Positions 1 through 9,590 of a stretch of 64,000 nt of DNA are shown one piece after another. This DNA is from Parelaphostrongylus tenuis. Taxonomy: Eukaryota > Nematoda > Chromadorea > Rhabditida > Metastrongylidae. The notes beneath the pieces were generated by a model that was given only the letters and a program-made list of their open reading frames with translations, was not told the DNA's origin and did no database searches. The translations under genes and the position numbers were made by a program. Where the stretch lies: the NCBI GenBank assembly GCA_019055375.1, contig JAHQIW010006123.1, forward strand, positions 1-64,000, read 5' to 3'. Positions within the stretch are counted from its first letter, which is position 1, and each line of letters starts with the position of its first letter.

Positions 1-179
1 TATTCTATCCGTTTGACAATTTTTTTACTGTGCGGATCGCAGTAATTGTAATAATCAATTCCTTTTTTTTGTCTTCTTTTAACGTCGTAGCATATCGGTC
101 AAGCATATCTCCCTGCGCCTTGCTGCGGCGTTCCACAGTGTGCTCGTTGTTGACTGGTGAAGATTGTTGGGGCATGGGG
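1..179 (-). repeat. SINE-B fragment, left-arm mirror of 10510-10690
   Basis: Reverse complement of the intron 5 insertion in the right arm. The insertion was therefore present before the arm duplicated. Confidence 0.7.
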
Positions 180-1095
180 CTTAAACTGAAAACATACTGC
201 TACACATGACTGTTTTGCTTTACCTGCGTATGTTTCTCCAAAGTTGATGCAGGTATCAATACCCCATAAAGTGGCGGCTTTTCTGAACAAACGTACAGCA
301 TCGCTACCTGAACTTATGATAAATGTATTATTATCCTTCTGAGATATGTTTTGAGGAAACGTAACAAGGCATACTTGCGTTGTAGAAGTAGTAATTCACT
401 CCCCTAGGCCAAGTAGTGTTAGGATAATTATTGTCGCGGAATGCTTGTCTCTTTCTGCGATAACCACCTTCGTTTTCTCTAATGTCTTCTAGGACTTCGG
501 AAGCTTGTTGTCTGGAAAAAGAAACAATTAATTAGTTAAAATGCCGCACAGACCGAGCCGCCTAAATCAACAAACTCAGTGAGGATCATGTCTCCTTGGT
601 ACAAGGCCATGTTCACTCCGCTTAACATGTTTATTTCCTCAATTGTATCACCCGTAGCACGAATATGATCCCTTCTAACAGAACGGCGATCCTAAAGATT
701 CGATATCATTCTTTGTCTCATCTACAGCTACTGGCTACACAGAAAAATATGCTCACCGCCATTGTTTCCTCTGAATTAGTCTCTTGCTCTGAAAGCAGTT
801 CGTCTCTGATTTCTTCCTGCATACTGTGCAAATGCTCGAGAAGCCTCATTGTAGTGTCTGCATCTCTTTCCTTGAAAAAGTGGACGTTGAAGATGTAAGA
901 GCGCACCACGTAGTTATATACTCAAGTTTGCAAACCGTTCAATAAGACTTACGTTTTTAAGCAGCTCATTCGCACTTCTTAGTTGTTCGTCAAAGCTATC
1001 GTCGTCGTTGATGGATCGTTTTACTTTCGAGGCCGGTTTCTGAACATCGCTGCGCTAGCGAGAGTGATCAAGAATGCGAAGAGTATAATTCGCAT
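1..1095 (-). pseudogene. Astacin metalloprotease, 5' part, left copy (frameshifted, runs off window)
   Basis: Mirror copy of the first five exons of the 9591-12504 gene: exon 1 953-1095, exon 2 757-870, exon 3 576-691, exon 4 375-511, exon 5 224-307. Exon 1 encodes the same signal peptide but is 143 nt instead of 144: one C present in the right copy is missing near 1040 (TTCAGAAACC against TTCAGCAAACC), which shifts the frame and gives a TAA soon after. Exon 2 is intact here (GAG at 769-771 where the right copy has TAG). Exon 3 carries Ser where the right copy has Tyr (TCT against TAT). Exon 4 keeps the RRKRQAFRD propeptide cleavage and mature N-terminus. Exons from 6 on, including the zinc site, would lie left of the window. 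Unless a downstream start or RNA-level event is used, this copy cannot make the normal preproprotein. Confidence 0.85.
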
Positions 1096-2377
1096 CTTGT
1101 AACCTAAAATGAATTTGGATGAAAGAGAGGTTTCGATTGTGGAGATGAAAAATGAAAAGTGATTACTATCTGATTGATGATTGTCGATTTACCTCGCTTT
1201 TATGCAGATTTTACAGCTAACCGTTTACACAACTTACGGTATGTTTGTACTCTTTTCGATGCTGAATAAAGCAACACCATTGATCATTTTCATGAATTTC
1301 CTTTTTATCTTGATCACATTTTGCAAATCTGAACTCTCTACCAGTGAGCTGTACCCGTTGAGGTGTGACTGGCACTCGTTGTGAGTAGTAAGAAGTGGCT
1401 TGAGAGGTACACGATCGTTGCTTTGATCTTTCTTGAGCGGTCGAAAATGTGTTACCATGCTTGTCTAACAGGATAAAATAGTGAGTGCATAGATTCTAAC
1501 TCCGTTGTAGAACATTATGGACCAGATTGACGTAAAATGTTCAAAGCTCTTTTCAAACTTGTTATATGCCGAGTTATTGAAGCACTGAGATTGATGGGAA
1601 GCTGACTTGAATTCCGGCCTGTTGGGGCTGTTTGACTTTTCACTTCTTGGTCATATCCTAGTATATACCATTTTCAAATCTGAGCATATCAGAGTCATAA
1701 TTTTGATCTTTCGAAATCCTCTGGAAACTCTCGCAAGTTCTTGTACGGGAAGATAAGATTAGTTTTTGCTTCTCGTCATTCGCTAACGATTTTAATAGAT
1801 TTGGTAGCAGTCGCTCTATTCCATAATGATTTGAGCGTTTTTCCTCACCAATATCGCCACACCAGCAGCACAGTACATATCAAACTTTTCCACTTTTTCT
1901 AGTTTTTCGTTTACTTTCAATGTTTGAATTATCCTATTGTTCATTGATTGAACTGGTAGAAATATCTGAACAAGTCTAATTTATTAGCACCAATTCTTTC
2001 TGAAGTTAAAAGTGATATCAACTTTGTGCAATTGTACTTCTTTAGTGGATCCAATCGCTCCATAGCTGGCTTCAAATCTTCGGCTGTGAAAAGAGCGATC
2101 ATGTCGAGGCGTTAGCCGATCTATTTTCCAAAAATGATCTTGTGCTACCGGCTTTATCAACGGAAAAATTTTTACCAACACTTTCAATCGACCATTTTGA
2201 GACCTCGCTTATAATTAGTACATCGTGACAAAACATTATGAGATTTCCATGAGGTCTGTTATGGCTTGTTCGCTCGGCTCACGGCTAATACGCTTACATA
2301 TTGACAATCAATAACTTTGAAAGAACGCCACGCTAATCTTTTCGCCGCATGTTAAGTGAAAAAATATTTCGGCGTCG

Positions 2378-2640
2378 ATTCTCTTATTTAGGATGTGGGT
2401 TATATTCCCTACAGGATTTGACTAAATCGAAAGTCAGCGTACTACTGATGAGGCTGTAATGCCGAAACACGTGTCTAGCATTTTAGAAGAGCCATAACAA
2501 ACCATATGAAAGGCTTAAATTATTCTGCCACGATGTAAAAAGTGTGGTTAACCATTTTTTTAGTGAAGTGTTGTTTTGACCACTCTCATTGTGTTAGCTA
2601 CTGAGAATTCTTTGAGGTATTTGATGAAATTTCTTAGAAG
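2378..2640 (-). repeat. Family E element (left arm)
   Basis: Mirror of 8048-8310. It carries the family hallmark: a GGCGTCGATTC end, a short hairpin around CTTATTTAGGATG, and a GTACTACTGATGAG core. It encodes nothing and looks like a small non-autonomous DNA element. Confidence 0.65.
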
Positions 2641-2743
2641 GGGAAGCCCGGTCTATAAAATGCCGGTTTATGGGATGAACACTGGAGAATTTGTTTATAC
2701 ATGATTTCACGCCATTTTGCACACCATATTGCACCGCGTATAA

Positions 2744-3037
2744 GCGCATGTGTCGCAGTGGTTAGAGGTGTTGCGCGTCACACACAAGGTCGATGGTTCG
2801 ATCACCCGCTCATGGCTCACTAAGCCATTAGTCCATCCGGGATTGATAGATTGGTACCACACTGGTCTAGGACTAGTCTAGGAGGATAAGCAGCACTGAC
2901 TCAGTACAGCGGGAGGTCACCGTGAGTCATTGTAAAGGTCAGATATGCACTCAATCACCTCAGACGAAGTTAAAAATCATAAACAATGCTTGAAGCATCG
3001 TTCAGAGATTGATCAATACGGAGAGCTTTATCCTTTA
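2744..3037 (+). repeat. SINE-A copy 1 (tRNA-derived)
   Basis: The head has a Pol III A box (TCGCAGTGGTTAGAG) and B box (GGTTCGATC). The body is the family consensus around GAGGATAAGCAGCACTGACT, and the 3' end is GAGCTTTATCCTTTA. Confidence 0.8.
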
Positions 3038-3038
3038 T

Positions 3039-3295
3039 GTTAGGCCGAGGTCGAGTAATTATGATGCTCGTCGCGGTGCAGGTGGGTGCGATCCCTTCTC
3101 CCCAACACTCTCCGCTTAACAACGAACGCTCGCTGGAATGCTGCAGGCAGGTTATCTTTGGAATTGGAAGAAGATGAGGTCAACCAATGTTCCACGATGT
3201 TTAAAGAGAAGGCGAAGAGAAACGAATTGGATGCTAGAAATAGTGAGATCCGCACCATGAGAGAACACTTTGTGAAGACGAGTCAAATAAAGTGA
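3039..3295 (+). repeat. SINE-B copy 1 (tRNA-like head)
   Basis: A box-like GGTCGAGTAATTATGATG, B box-like GGTGCGATCCC, then a body with CAACGAACGCTCGCTGGAA and a tail of GGATGCTAGAAATAGTGAGA. Placed immediately after SINE-A copy 1. Confidence 0.7.
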
Positions 3296-3523
3296 TAAAT
3301 TGAAGTGTGTCACAGTAAGCTCATTTGCAACGGTGCTGTGTAGCGTGGGACATCGACAGTTGTGAGCCAAGGTTGTTGCGAACAAAAAGCTGCACGTTCG
3401 TGATTTCGATTCGAATTTATTCCAAGAAGGACGTTCCTGTCTCTGTTATCAATGGTTTACTTATCAAATCTGTTTTGAATAATTTGCCTATTCTTTCAAT
3501 GACTAAATTGTTTTTATATAGAA

Positions 3524-3825
3524 AAGGATAAAAGGATAAAGCTTTCGGCGTTGATCAATCCCTGAGGGATGTGAAATGCATTCGACTTCAATTTTTAACT
3601 TCGTTTGAGGTGATTGAATGCACATCTGGCCTTAACAATGACTCGTGCTAGCCTCTCGCTGAACCGAGTCAGTGCTGCTTATCCTCCAGGTAAGTCTGAG
3701 ACCGATCTGGTACCAATTTACCGACCCCGGAGGATGGATGGTTTGGTGAACCATGAGCGCAAGATCAAACCATTGACCTCGTGTGCGACGTAGAGCACCC
3801 TCTAACAACTGCGTCACATGCGCTC
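3524..3825 (-). repeat. SINE-A copy 2
   Basis: Starts on the plus strand with the AAAGGATAAAGCTTTCGGCG tail and ends with the reversed tRNA-like head (GCGTCACATGCGCTC). Confidence 0.8.
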
Positions 3826-4039
3826 ATAATTTTGATATAAGGATTATTATTTTTAAATAGATCTTTCGAATATAGGGTGCGATTCGTACACTGCTAAGAA
3901 ATTCTTTGCAATACGTGCATATAAGAGCCAGCAAGGTCTGACATCCTACTGTGGCGAGGTGTTATCAGACATTTTCATAGGGATAAAAATCGGCTGGATG
4001 CATCTGTATTAAAGTCTATCTTTTTACTATTTATTCTCT

Positions 4040-4200
4040 ATAAGGATGTTTGTCGCCGGTTTCTCTACATCCAGGGGATTTACTCCCCTGCAACGGCTTA
4101 GCTGAATCGGATGGCACCGTGCTACTGATGGAACTAGCAGACCAAAACGTACGTTTATCACTCACTATACGAAGCCACAACAGACCTTATGAGAGGATTA
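4040..4200 (-). repeat. Family E element, divergent
   Basis: Shares CCCCTGCAACGG, the TAGCTGAATCGG block and GTGCTACTGATGGAACTAG with copies at 59140-59300. The 98-codon ORF across it is chance. Confidence 0.45.
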
Positions 4201-5636
4201 AGTATGTCATCAAATTATATTATGTACAAGAATCATTTGACTTGTCTTTGCATTTTATAATGCGCGGCAGGTCCGACTGGGCCAAGAAACAAGCGAACGA
4301 GATGCTTACAGGACTGGCTGAGATTTTTTTCTTACCACTTAAGTAACTCGTTGTTTGATGAGATTATGAAGGGTTGTATATGGTAACAACGACTCTATGA
4401 TTTAGATACTTTTCTATGCTGCTTAGCGTCTCTGTGGATAGTCCTTTATCTCAGACAGCGCCGACTCAGCACATGAATCTTTGGTACTAAACGCGACGTC
4501 TATGCTGTCAAATGTGCATCTCTGGGCCTACTTCAGCGGCTTTCATTATCGTTGTCACCTCTTCATTAACAACTATCTTGTTCACCAGTTACTCTTTTCC
4601 CTCTATAGAGGTCGCTTCAGTCACAGCGTAATATTATGTTGGCCCTGTAGACCGTGCTGTATGTTATCATAGGAACGACGTCGTGCACACAGACTATGGT
4701 CGTTCCGGCGTATTTCGGAAAGCAGAATCTATGTTCAAAATTGTAAGAGACTGGCTTCTAGAAATGCTATTCTTAATAACTGTGCCTACTGTAACCAGTT
4801 TGTCCTTTATATCTTCTGATGCTTTGATCCCAACACCAGCGAATACACAACCGTTCGGTAGCCAGATTTACGATGTAGTTCTGAAACTTCACCTGATTTG
4901 TTAACCCTATCGCGCCTTAAAGGATGAATTATACAAGTGAATTTCGACTATAGAAATAGATGCGCGCAGAGCAGAATACTCGATTTTCGCTATTTGATTG
5001 CGCTTTTTTGCCGTTTTGCGAAAATTTCAAGAATCCTCGTATCACTTTGATGGAAAAGATTTTATTTTTCGCTCATATGATTTTGGTTTAGATATATGCG
5101 TCATGTATAGAGAAAAACGTTGGTTTATTACGCAATAATGCTGAAGTTGACCATCAGTTAACTGTATTGAATTGTATGGAGAATATCACAGTAAAAAACT
5201 CTAGTTTTGATCTACATTGGTCTAAAATATGTGTTTTCACAGAAGTATTCTCGGTGCCTTCTCCCATCTGCACCCGTATTCAAATAAATTGTGATTATGG
5301 ATAGTATGGAAGGTAGTAAATTATTATATTGGATAGCGACAAATATCTTCAAATTTTTTATTCATTTTCGAAGCTTTAGTAATATTCGACAGCTTGAATA
5401 TCGAGAATCTGAAGAGTAAGCTTTGTTTTTCAAAGTTTCTGTATTATGCTGTAAAGGTGAAACTGAATTTTCGGTACTTATGCGTTAGGCGGCAACAGAT
5501 TTTCAAATCAATCTTATTCTGGTTAGCATCTTTTCCTAGAAGTGTTAGTATTCATTGGAAAGCTCAAATCTCTAGCTTCAACTAAGCATTGACGGTTTCT
5601 CAGACCACCCTTATATGTTCCTGTATCAAACAGAAT

Positions 5637-5760
5637 CAAGTTTCGTTACTCATTCACTTTCGCCTTCACTTTTACCACGCGTATAAATCGCTGGAAGCAC
5701 GCTAAGCATATCATCATGTAGACAATTTTCCGTAGCATCAGAATCTTTGTTTTCTTCGAA
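5637..5760 (-). repeat. Module G, copy 1 (fragment)
   Basis: Encodes ENCLHDDMLSVLPAIYTRG on the minus strand, matching the ENSLxADMLF-AIYT stretch of 13468 onward, then stops. Lies in the spacer of the large inverted repeat. Confidence 0.45.
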
Positions 5761-6429
5761 GGAGCTGTCACTGTGGTAGGAAATCTCAAACTGAATAAGA
5801 ATAATTCAAACGATATCGGTCCTGGATTTTTTGAGGAAAAGCAATGCTTACAAGAAGATGTTCAAATATTCAATGACATATTTCTTGCTCTGTCATATTG
5901 TAGTACAGACACGATTCAAAATGATGTACACCTTTCATTTTTTCGAGATTTAAGCTATCGAATAACTATTAAAATGCTTAGAAGCGAAAAGTACTTCTTT
6001 TGAATATGGGTGCTAATAGAGGAAGTAACGTCTCATGCTCAATGATGAAACGCGCGCTCCTCCTACACTTACTCGAGCTACATATTTGAAATAAATCCAC
6101 GAAGACCTCTATTAGAAATCTTACTTGTAAAGAATGTACTTTCAAACTATGTTCTTCCAAGACAAGCGATATAAATGAACAATAGGGTTGAAAGTTTACT
6201 TATTTCTTACAAGTAAGTGGTATTGCTATTGAACATAAAGGATTTTCAGAAAAAAGACCACTCTTTATGCCAAAAACTTTTATAATGGGTTCGTTAGTGA
6301 TGTTCCCTTCTTTATGTAACGGCAAGACATTTCCGACTCATAAATTTCACCATATAATTACCACAAACCACCAATGATGTCAAAGCGGCGGGCGTAGACT
6401 TTTAGGTGCTCCATAAACCCCACGAACTG

Positions 6430-6711
6430 GCATTTTGAAGACCAGGTTTTCCCTTCTAAGAAATTTCAGCAATTCCCTCGAAGAATTCTCAGTAGCTAAC
6501 ACGATGAGAATGGTCAGAACAGCACTTCACAAAAAAATGGTTAACCACACTTTTTACATCGTGACAGAATATCTTAAGCCTTTCATAAGGTTTGTTATGG
6601 CTCTAATAAAATGCTAGACACGTATTTCGGCATTACAGCCTCATCAGTAGTACGCTGACCTTCGGTTTGGTCATTTCCTGCAGGGGGATATAACCCACAT
6701 CCTAAATAAGA
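6430..6711 (+). repeat. Family E element at the palindrome's inner boundary
   Basis: Aligns by eye to 8048-8310 over most of its length (shared GAATTCTCAGTAGCTAACAC, GTTAACCACACTTTTTACA and CATCAGTAGTACGCTGAC blocks) but is clearly more divergent than the arms are from each other. It stops exactly where the right arm begins. Confidence 0.65.
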
Positions 6712-6862
6712 GAAAATGTCTGATAACACTTCGCCACAGTAGGATGTCAGACCTTGCTGGCTCTTATATGCACGTATTGCAAAGAATTTCTTAGCAGTGT
6801 ACGAATCGCACCCTATATTCGAAAGATCTATTTAAAAATAATAATCCTTATATCAAAATTAT

Positions 6863-7164
6863 GAGCGCATGTGACGCAGTTGTTAGAGGGTGCTCTACGT
6901 CGCACACGAGGTCAATGGTTTGATCTTGCGCTCATGGTTCACCAAACCATCCATCCTCCGGGGTCGGTAAATTGGTACCAGATCGGTCTCAGACTTACCT
7001 AGGAGGATAAGCAGCACTGACTCGGTTCAGCGAGAGGCTAGCACGAGTCATTGTTAAGGCCAGATGTGCATTCAATCACCTCAAACGAAGTTAAAAATTG
7101 AAGTCGAATGCATTTCACATCCCTCAGGGATTGATCAACGCCGAAAGCTTTATCCTTTTATCCT
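6863..7164 (+). repeat. SINE-A copy 3 (mirror of copy 2)
   Basis: Head GAGCGCATG with a matching TGCGCTC downstream, forming an acceptor-stem-like pairing; B box region GGTTTGATC; tail CGAAAGCTTTATCC. Confidence 0.8.
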
Positions 7165-7392
7165 TTTCTATATAAAAACAATTTAGTCATTGAAAGAATA
7201 GGCAAATTATTCAAAAACAGATTTGATAAGTAAACCATTGATAACAGAGACAGGAACGTCCTTCTTGGAATAAATTCGAATCGAAATCACGAACGTGGCA
7301 GCTTTTTGTTCGCAACAACCTTGGCTCACAACTGTCGATGTCCCACGCTACACAGCACCGTTGCAAATGAGCTTACTGTGACACACTTCAAT

Positions 7393-7650
7393 TTATCACT
7401 TTAATTTGACTCGTCTTCACAAAGTGTTCTCTCATGGTGCGGATCTCACTATTTCTAGCATCCAATTCGTTTCTTCGCCTTCTCTTTAAACATCGTGGAA
7501 CATTGGTTGACCTCATCTTCTTCCAATTCCAAAGATAACCTGCCTGCAGCATTCCAGCGAGCGTTCGTTGTTAGCGGAGAGTGTTGGGGAGAAGGGATCG
7601 CACCCACCTGCACCGCGACGAGCATCATAATTACTCGACCTCGGCCTAAC
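7393..7650 (-). repeat. SINE-B copy 2 (mirror of copy 1)
   Basis: Reverse complement of 3039-3295, part of the right arm. Confidence 0.7.
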
Positions 7651-7944
7651 ATAAAGGATAAAGCTCTCCGTATTGATCAATCTCTGAACGATGCTTCAAG
7701 CATTGTTTATGATTTTTAACTTCGTCTGAGGTGATTGAGTGCATATCTGACCTTTACAATGACTCACGGTGACCTCCCGCTGTACTGAGTCAGTGCTGCT
7801 TATCCTCCTAGACTAGTCCTAGACCAGTGTGGTACCAATCTATCAATCCCGGATGGACTAATGGCTTAGTGAGCCATGAGCGGGTGATCGAACCATCGAC
7901 CTTGTGTGTGACGCGCAACACCTCTAACCACTGCGACACATGCG
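7651..7944 (-). repeat. SINE-A copy 4 (mirror of copy 1)
   Basis: Reverse complement of 2744-3037, part of the right arm. Confidence 0.8.
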
Positions 7945-8047
7945 CTTATACGCGGTGCAATATGGTGTGCAAAATGGCGTGAAATCATGTATAAACAAAT
8001 TCTCCAGTGTTCATCCCATAAACCGGCATTTTATAGACCGGGCTTCC

Positions 8048-8310
8048 CCTTCTAAGAAATTTCATCAAATACCTCAAAGAATTCTCAGTAGCTAACACAA
8101 TGAGAGTGGTCAAAACAACACTTCACTAAAAAAATGGTTAACCACACTTTTTACATCGTGGCAGAATAATTTAAGCCTTTCATATGGTTTGTTATGGCTC
8201 TTCTAAAATGCTAGACACGTGTTTCGGCATTACAGCCTCATCAGTAGTACGCTGACTTTCGATTTAGTCAAATCCTGTAGGGAAATATAACCCACATCCT
8301 AAATAAGAGA
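8048..8310 (+). repeat. Family E element (right arm)
   Basis: Contains CATCAGTAGTACGCTGAC and ends GAGAATCGACGCCGAA. A diverged copy in the same orientation lies 1.6 kb away at 6430-6711. Confidence 0.65.
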
Positions 8311-9480
8311 ATCGACGCCGAAATATTTTTTCACTTAATATGCGGCGAAAAGATTAGCGTGGCGTTCTTTCAAAGTTATTGATTGTCAATATGTAAGCGT
8401 ATTAGCCGTGAGCCGAGCGAACAAGCCATAACAGACCTCATGGAAATCTCATAATGTTTTGCCACGATGTACTAATTATAAGCGAGGTCTCAAAATGGTC
8501 GATTGAAAGTGTTGGTAAAAATTTTTTCCGTTGATAAAGCCGGTAGCACAAGATCATTTTTGGAAAATAGATCGGCTAACGCCTCGACATGATCGCTCTT
8601 TTCACAGCCGAAGATTTGAAGCCAGCTATGGAGCGATTGGATCCACTAAAGAAGTACAATTGCACAAAGTTGATATCACTTTTAACTTCAGAAAGAATTG
8701 GTGCTAATAAATTAGACTTGTTCAGATATTTCTACCAGTTCAATCAATGAACAATAGGATAATTCAAACATTGAAAGTAAACGAAAAACTAGAAAAAGTG
8801 GAAAAGTTTGATATGTACTGTGCTGCTGGTGTGGCGATATTGGTGAGGAAAAACGCTCAATCATTATGGAATAGAGCGACTGCTACCAAATCTATTAAAA
8901 TCGTTAGCGAATGACGAGAAGCAAAAACTAATCTTATCTTCCCGTACAAGAACTTACGAGAGTTCCAGAGGATTTTGAAAGATCAAAATTATGACTCTGA
9001 TATGCTCAGATTTGAAAATGGTATATACTAGGATATGACCAAGAAGTGAAAAGTCAAACAGCCCCAACAGGCCGGAATTCAAGTCAGCTTCCCATCAATC
9101 TCACTGCTTCAATAACTCGGCATATAACAAGTTTGAAAGAGCTTTGAAAATTTTACGTCAATCTGGTCCATAATGTTCTACAACGGAGTTAGAATCTATG
9201 CACTCACTATTTTATCCTGTTAGACAAGCATGGTAACACATTTTCGACCGCTCAAGAAAGATCAAAGCAACGATCGTGTACCTCTCAAGCCACTTCTTAC
9301 TACTCACAACGAGTGCCAGTCACACCTCAACGGGTACAGCTCACTGGTAGAGAGTTCAGATTGCAAAATGTGATCAAGATAAAAGGAAATTCATGAAAAT
9401 GATCAATGGTGTTGCTTTATTCAGCATCGAAAAGAGTACAAACATACCGTAAGTTGTGTAAACGGTTAGCTGTAAAATCT

Positions 9481-9490
9481 GCATAAAAGC
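9481..9490 (+). promoter_or_regulatory. TATA-like element upstream of the astacin gene
   Basis: An ATAAAAG motif lies about 105 bases before the start codon and is conserved in the left arm (around 1197-1206, minus strand). Conservation is uninformative because the arms are nearly identical; the call rests on motif and distance only. Confidence 0.25.
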
Positions 9491-9578
9491 GAGGTAAATC
9501 GACAATAATCAATCAGATAGTAATCACTTTTCATTTTTCATCTCCACAATCGAAACCTCTCTTTCATCCAAATTCATT

Positions 9579-9590
9579 TTAGGTTACAAG
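9579..9590 (+). promoter_or_regulatory. Probable trans-splice acceptor just before the astacin start codon
   Basis: The sequence TTTTAG ends at 9582, eight bases before the ATG at 9591. In nematodes such an acceptor directly upstream of the first codon commonly receives a spliced leader. The same site occurs in the left arm (about 1096-1107 on the minus strand). This is an inference from position and consensus. Confidence 0.5.

Larger units (their letters stand above)
1..3976. repeat. Left arm of a large near-perfect inverted repeat
   Basis: The stretch is the reverse complement of 6712-10688; paired positions sum to about 10688 along the whole arm, with drifts of one to four bases from small indels. 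It contains the reversed 5' part of an astacin gene (1-1095), unique-looking DNA, a family E element, and SINE-A and SINE-B copies. The outer end lies at or beyond base 1, so the full arm may be longer. The inner end is sharp at 3976, where the similarity stops. Differences seen by eye are scattered single bases, so the duplication is recent, or the arms are kept alike by gene conversion, or two alleles were misjoined in assembly. Confidence 0.95.
3977..6711. other. Spacer between the inverted-repeat arms
   Basis: About 2.7 kb of AT-rich DNA with no convincing gene. It holds a family E copy near 4040-4200, a fragment of module G on the minus strand (5637-5760), and a second, more divergent family E copy at 6430-6711 that directly repeats 8048-8310 of the right arm. 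Short ORFs at 4050-4346, 4683-4904 and 5773-6003 have no recognisable domain. Confidence 0.7.
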
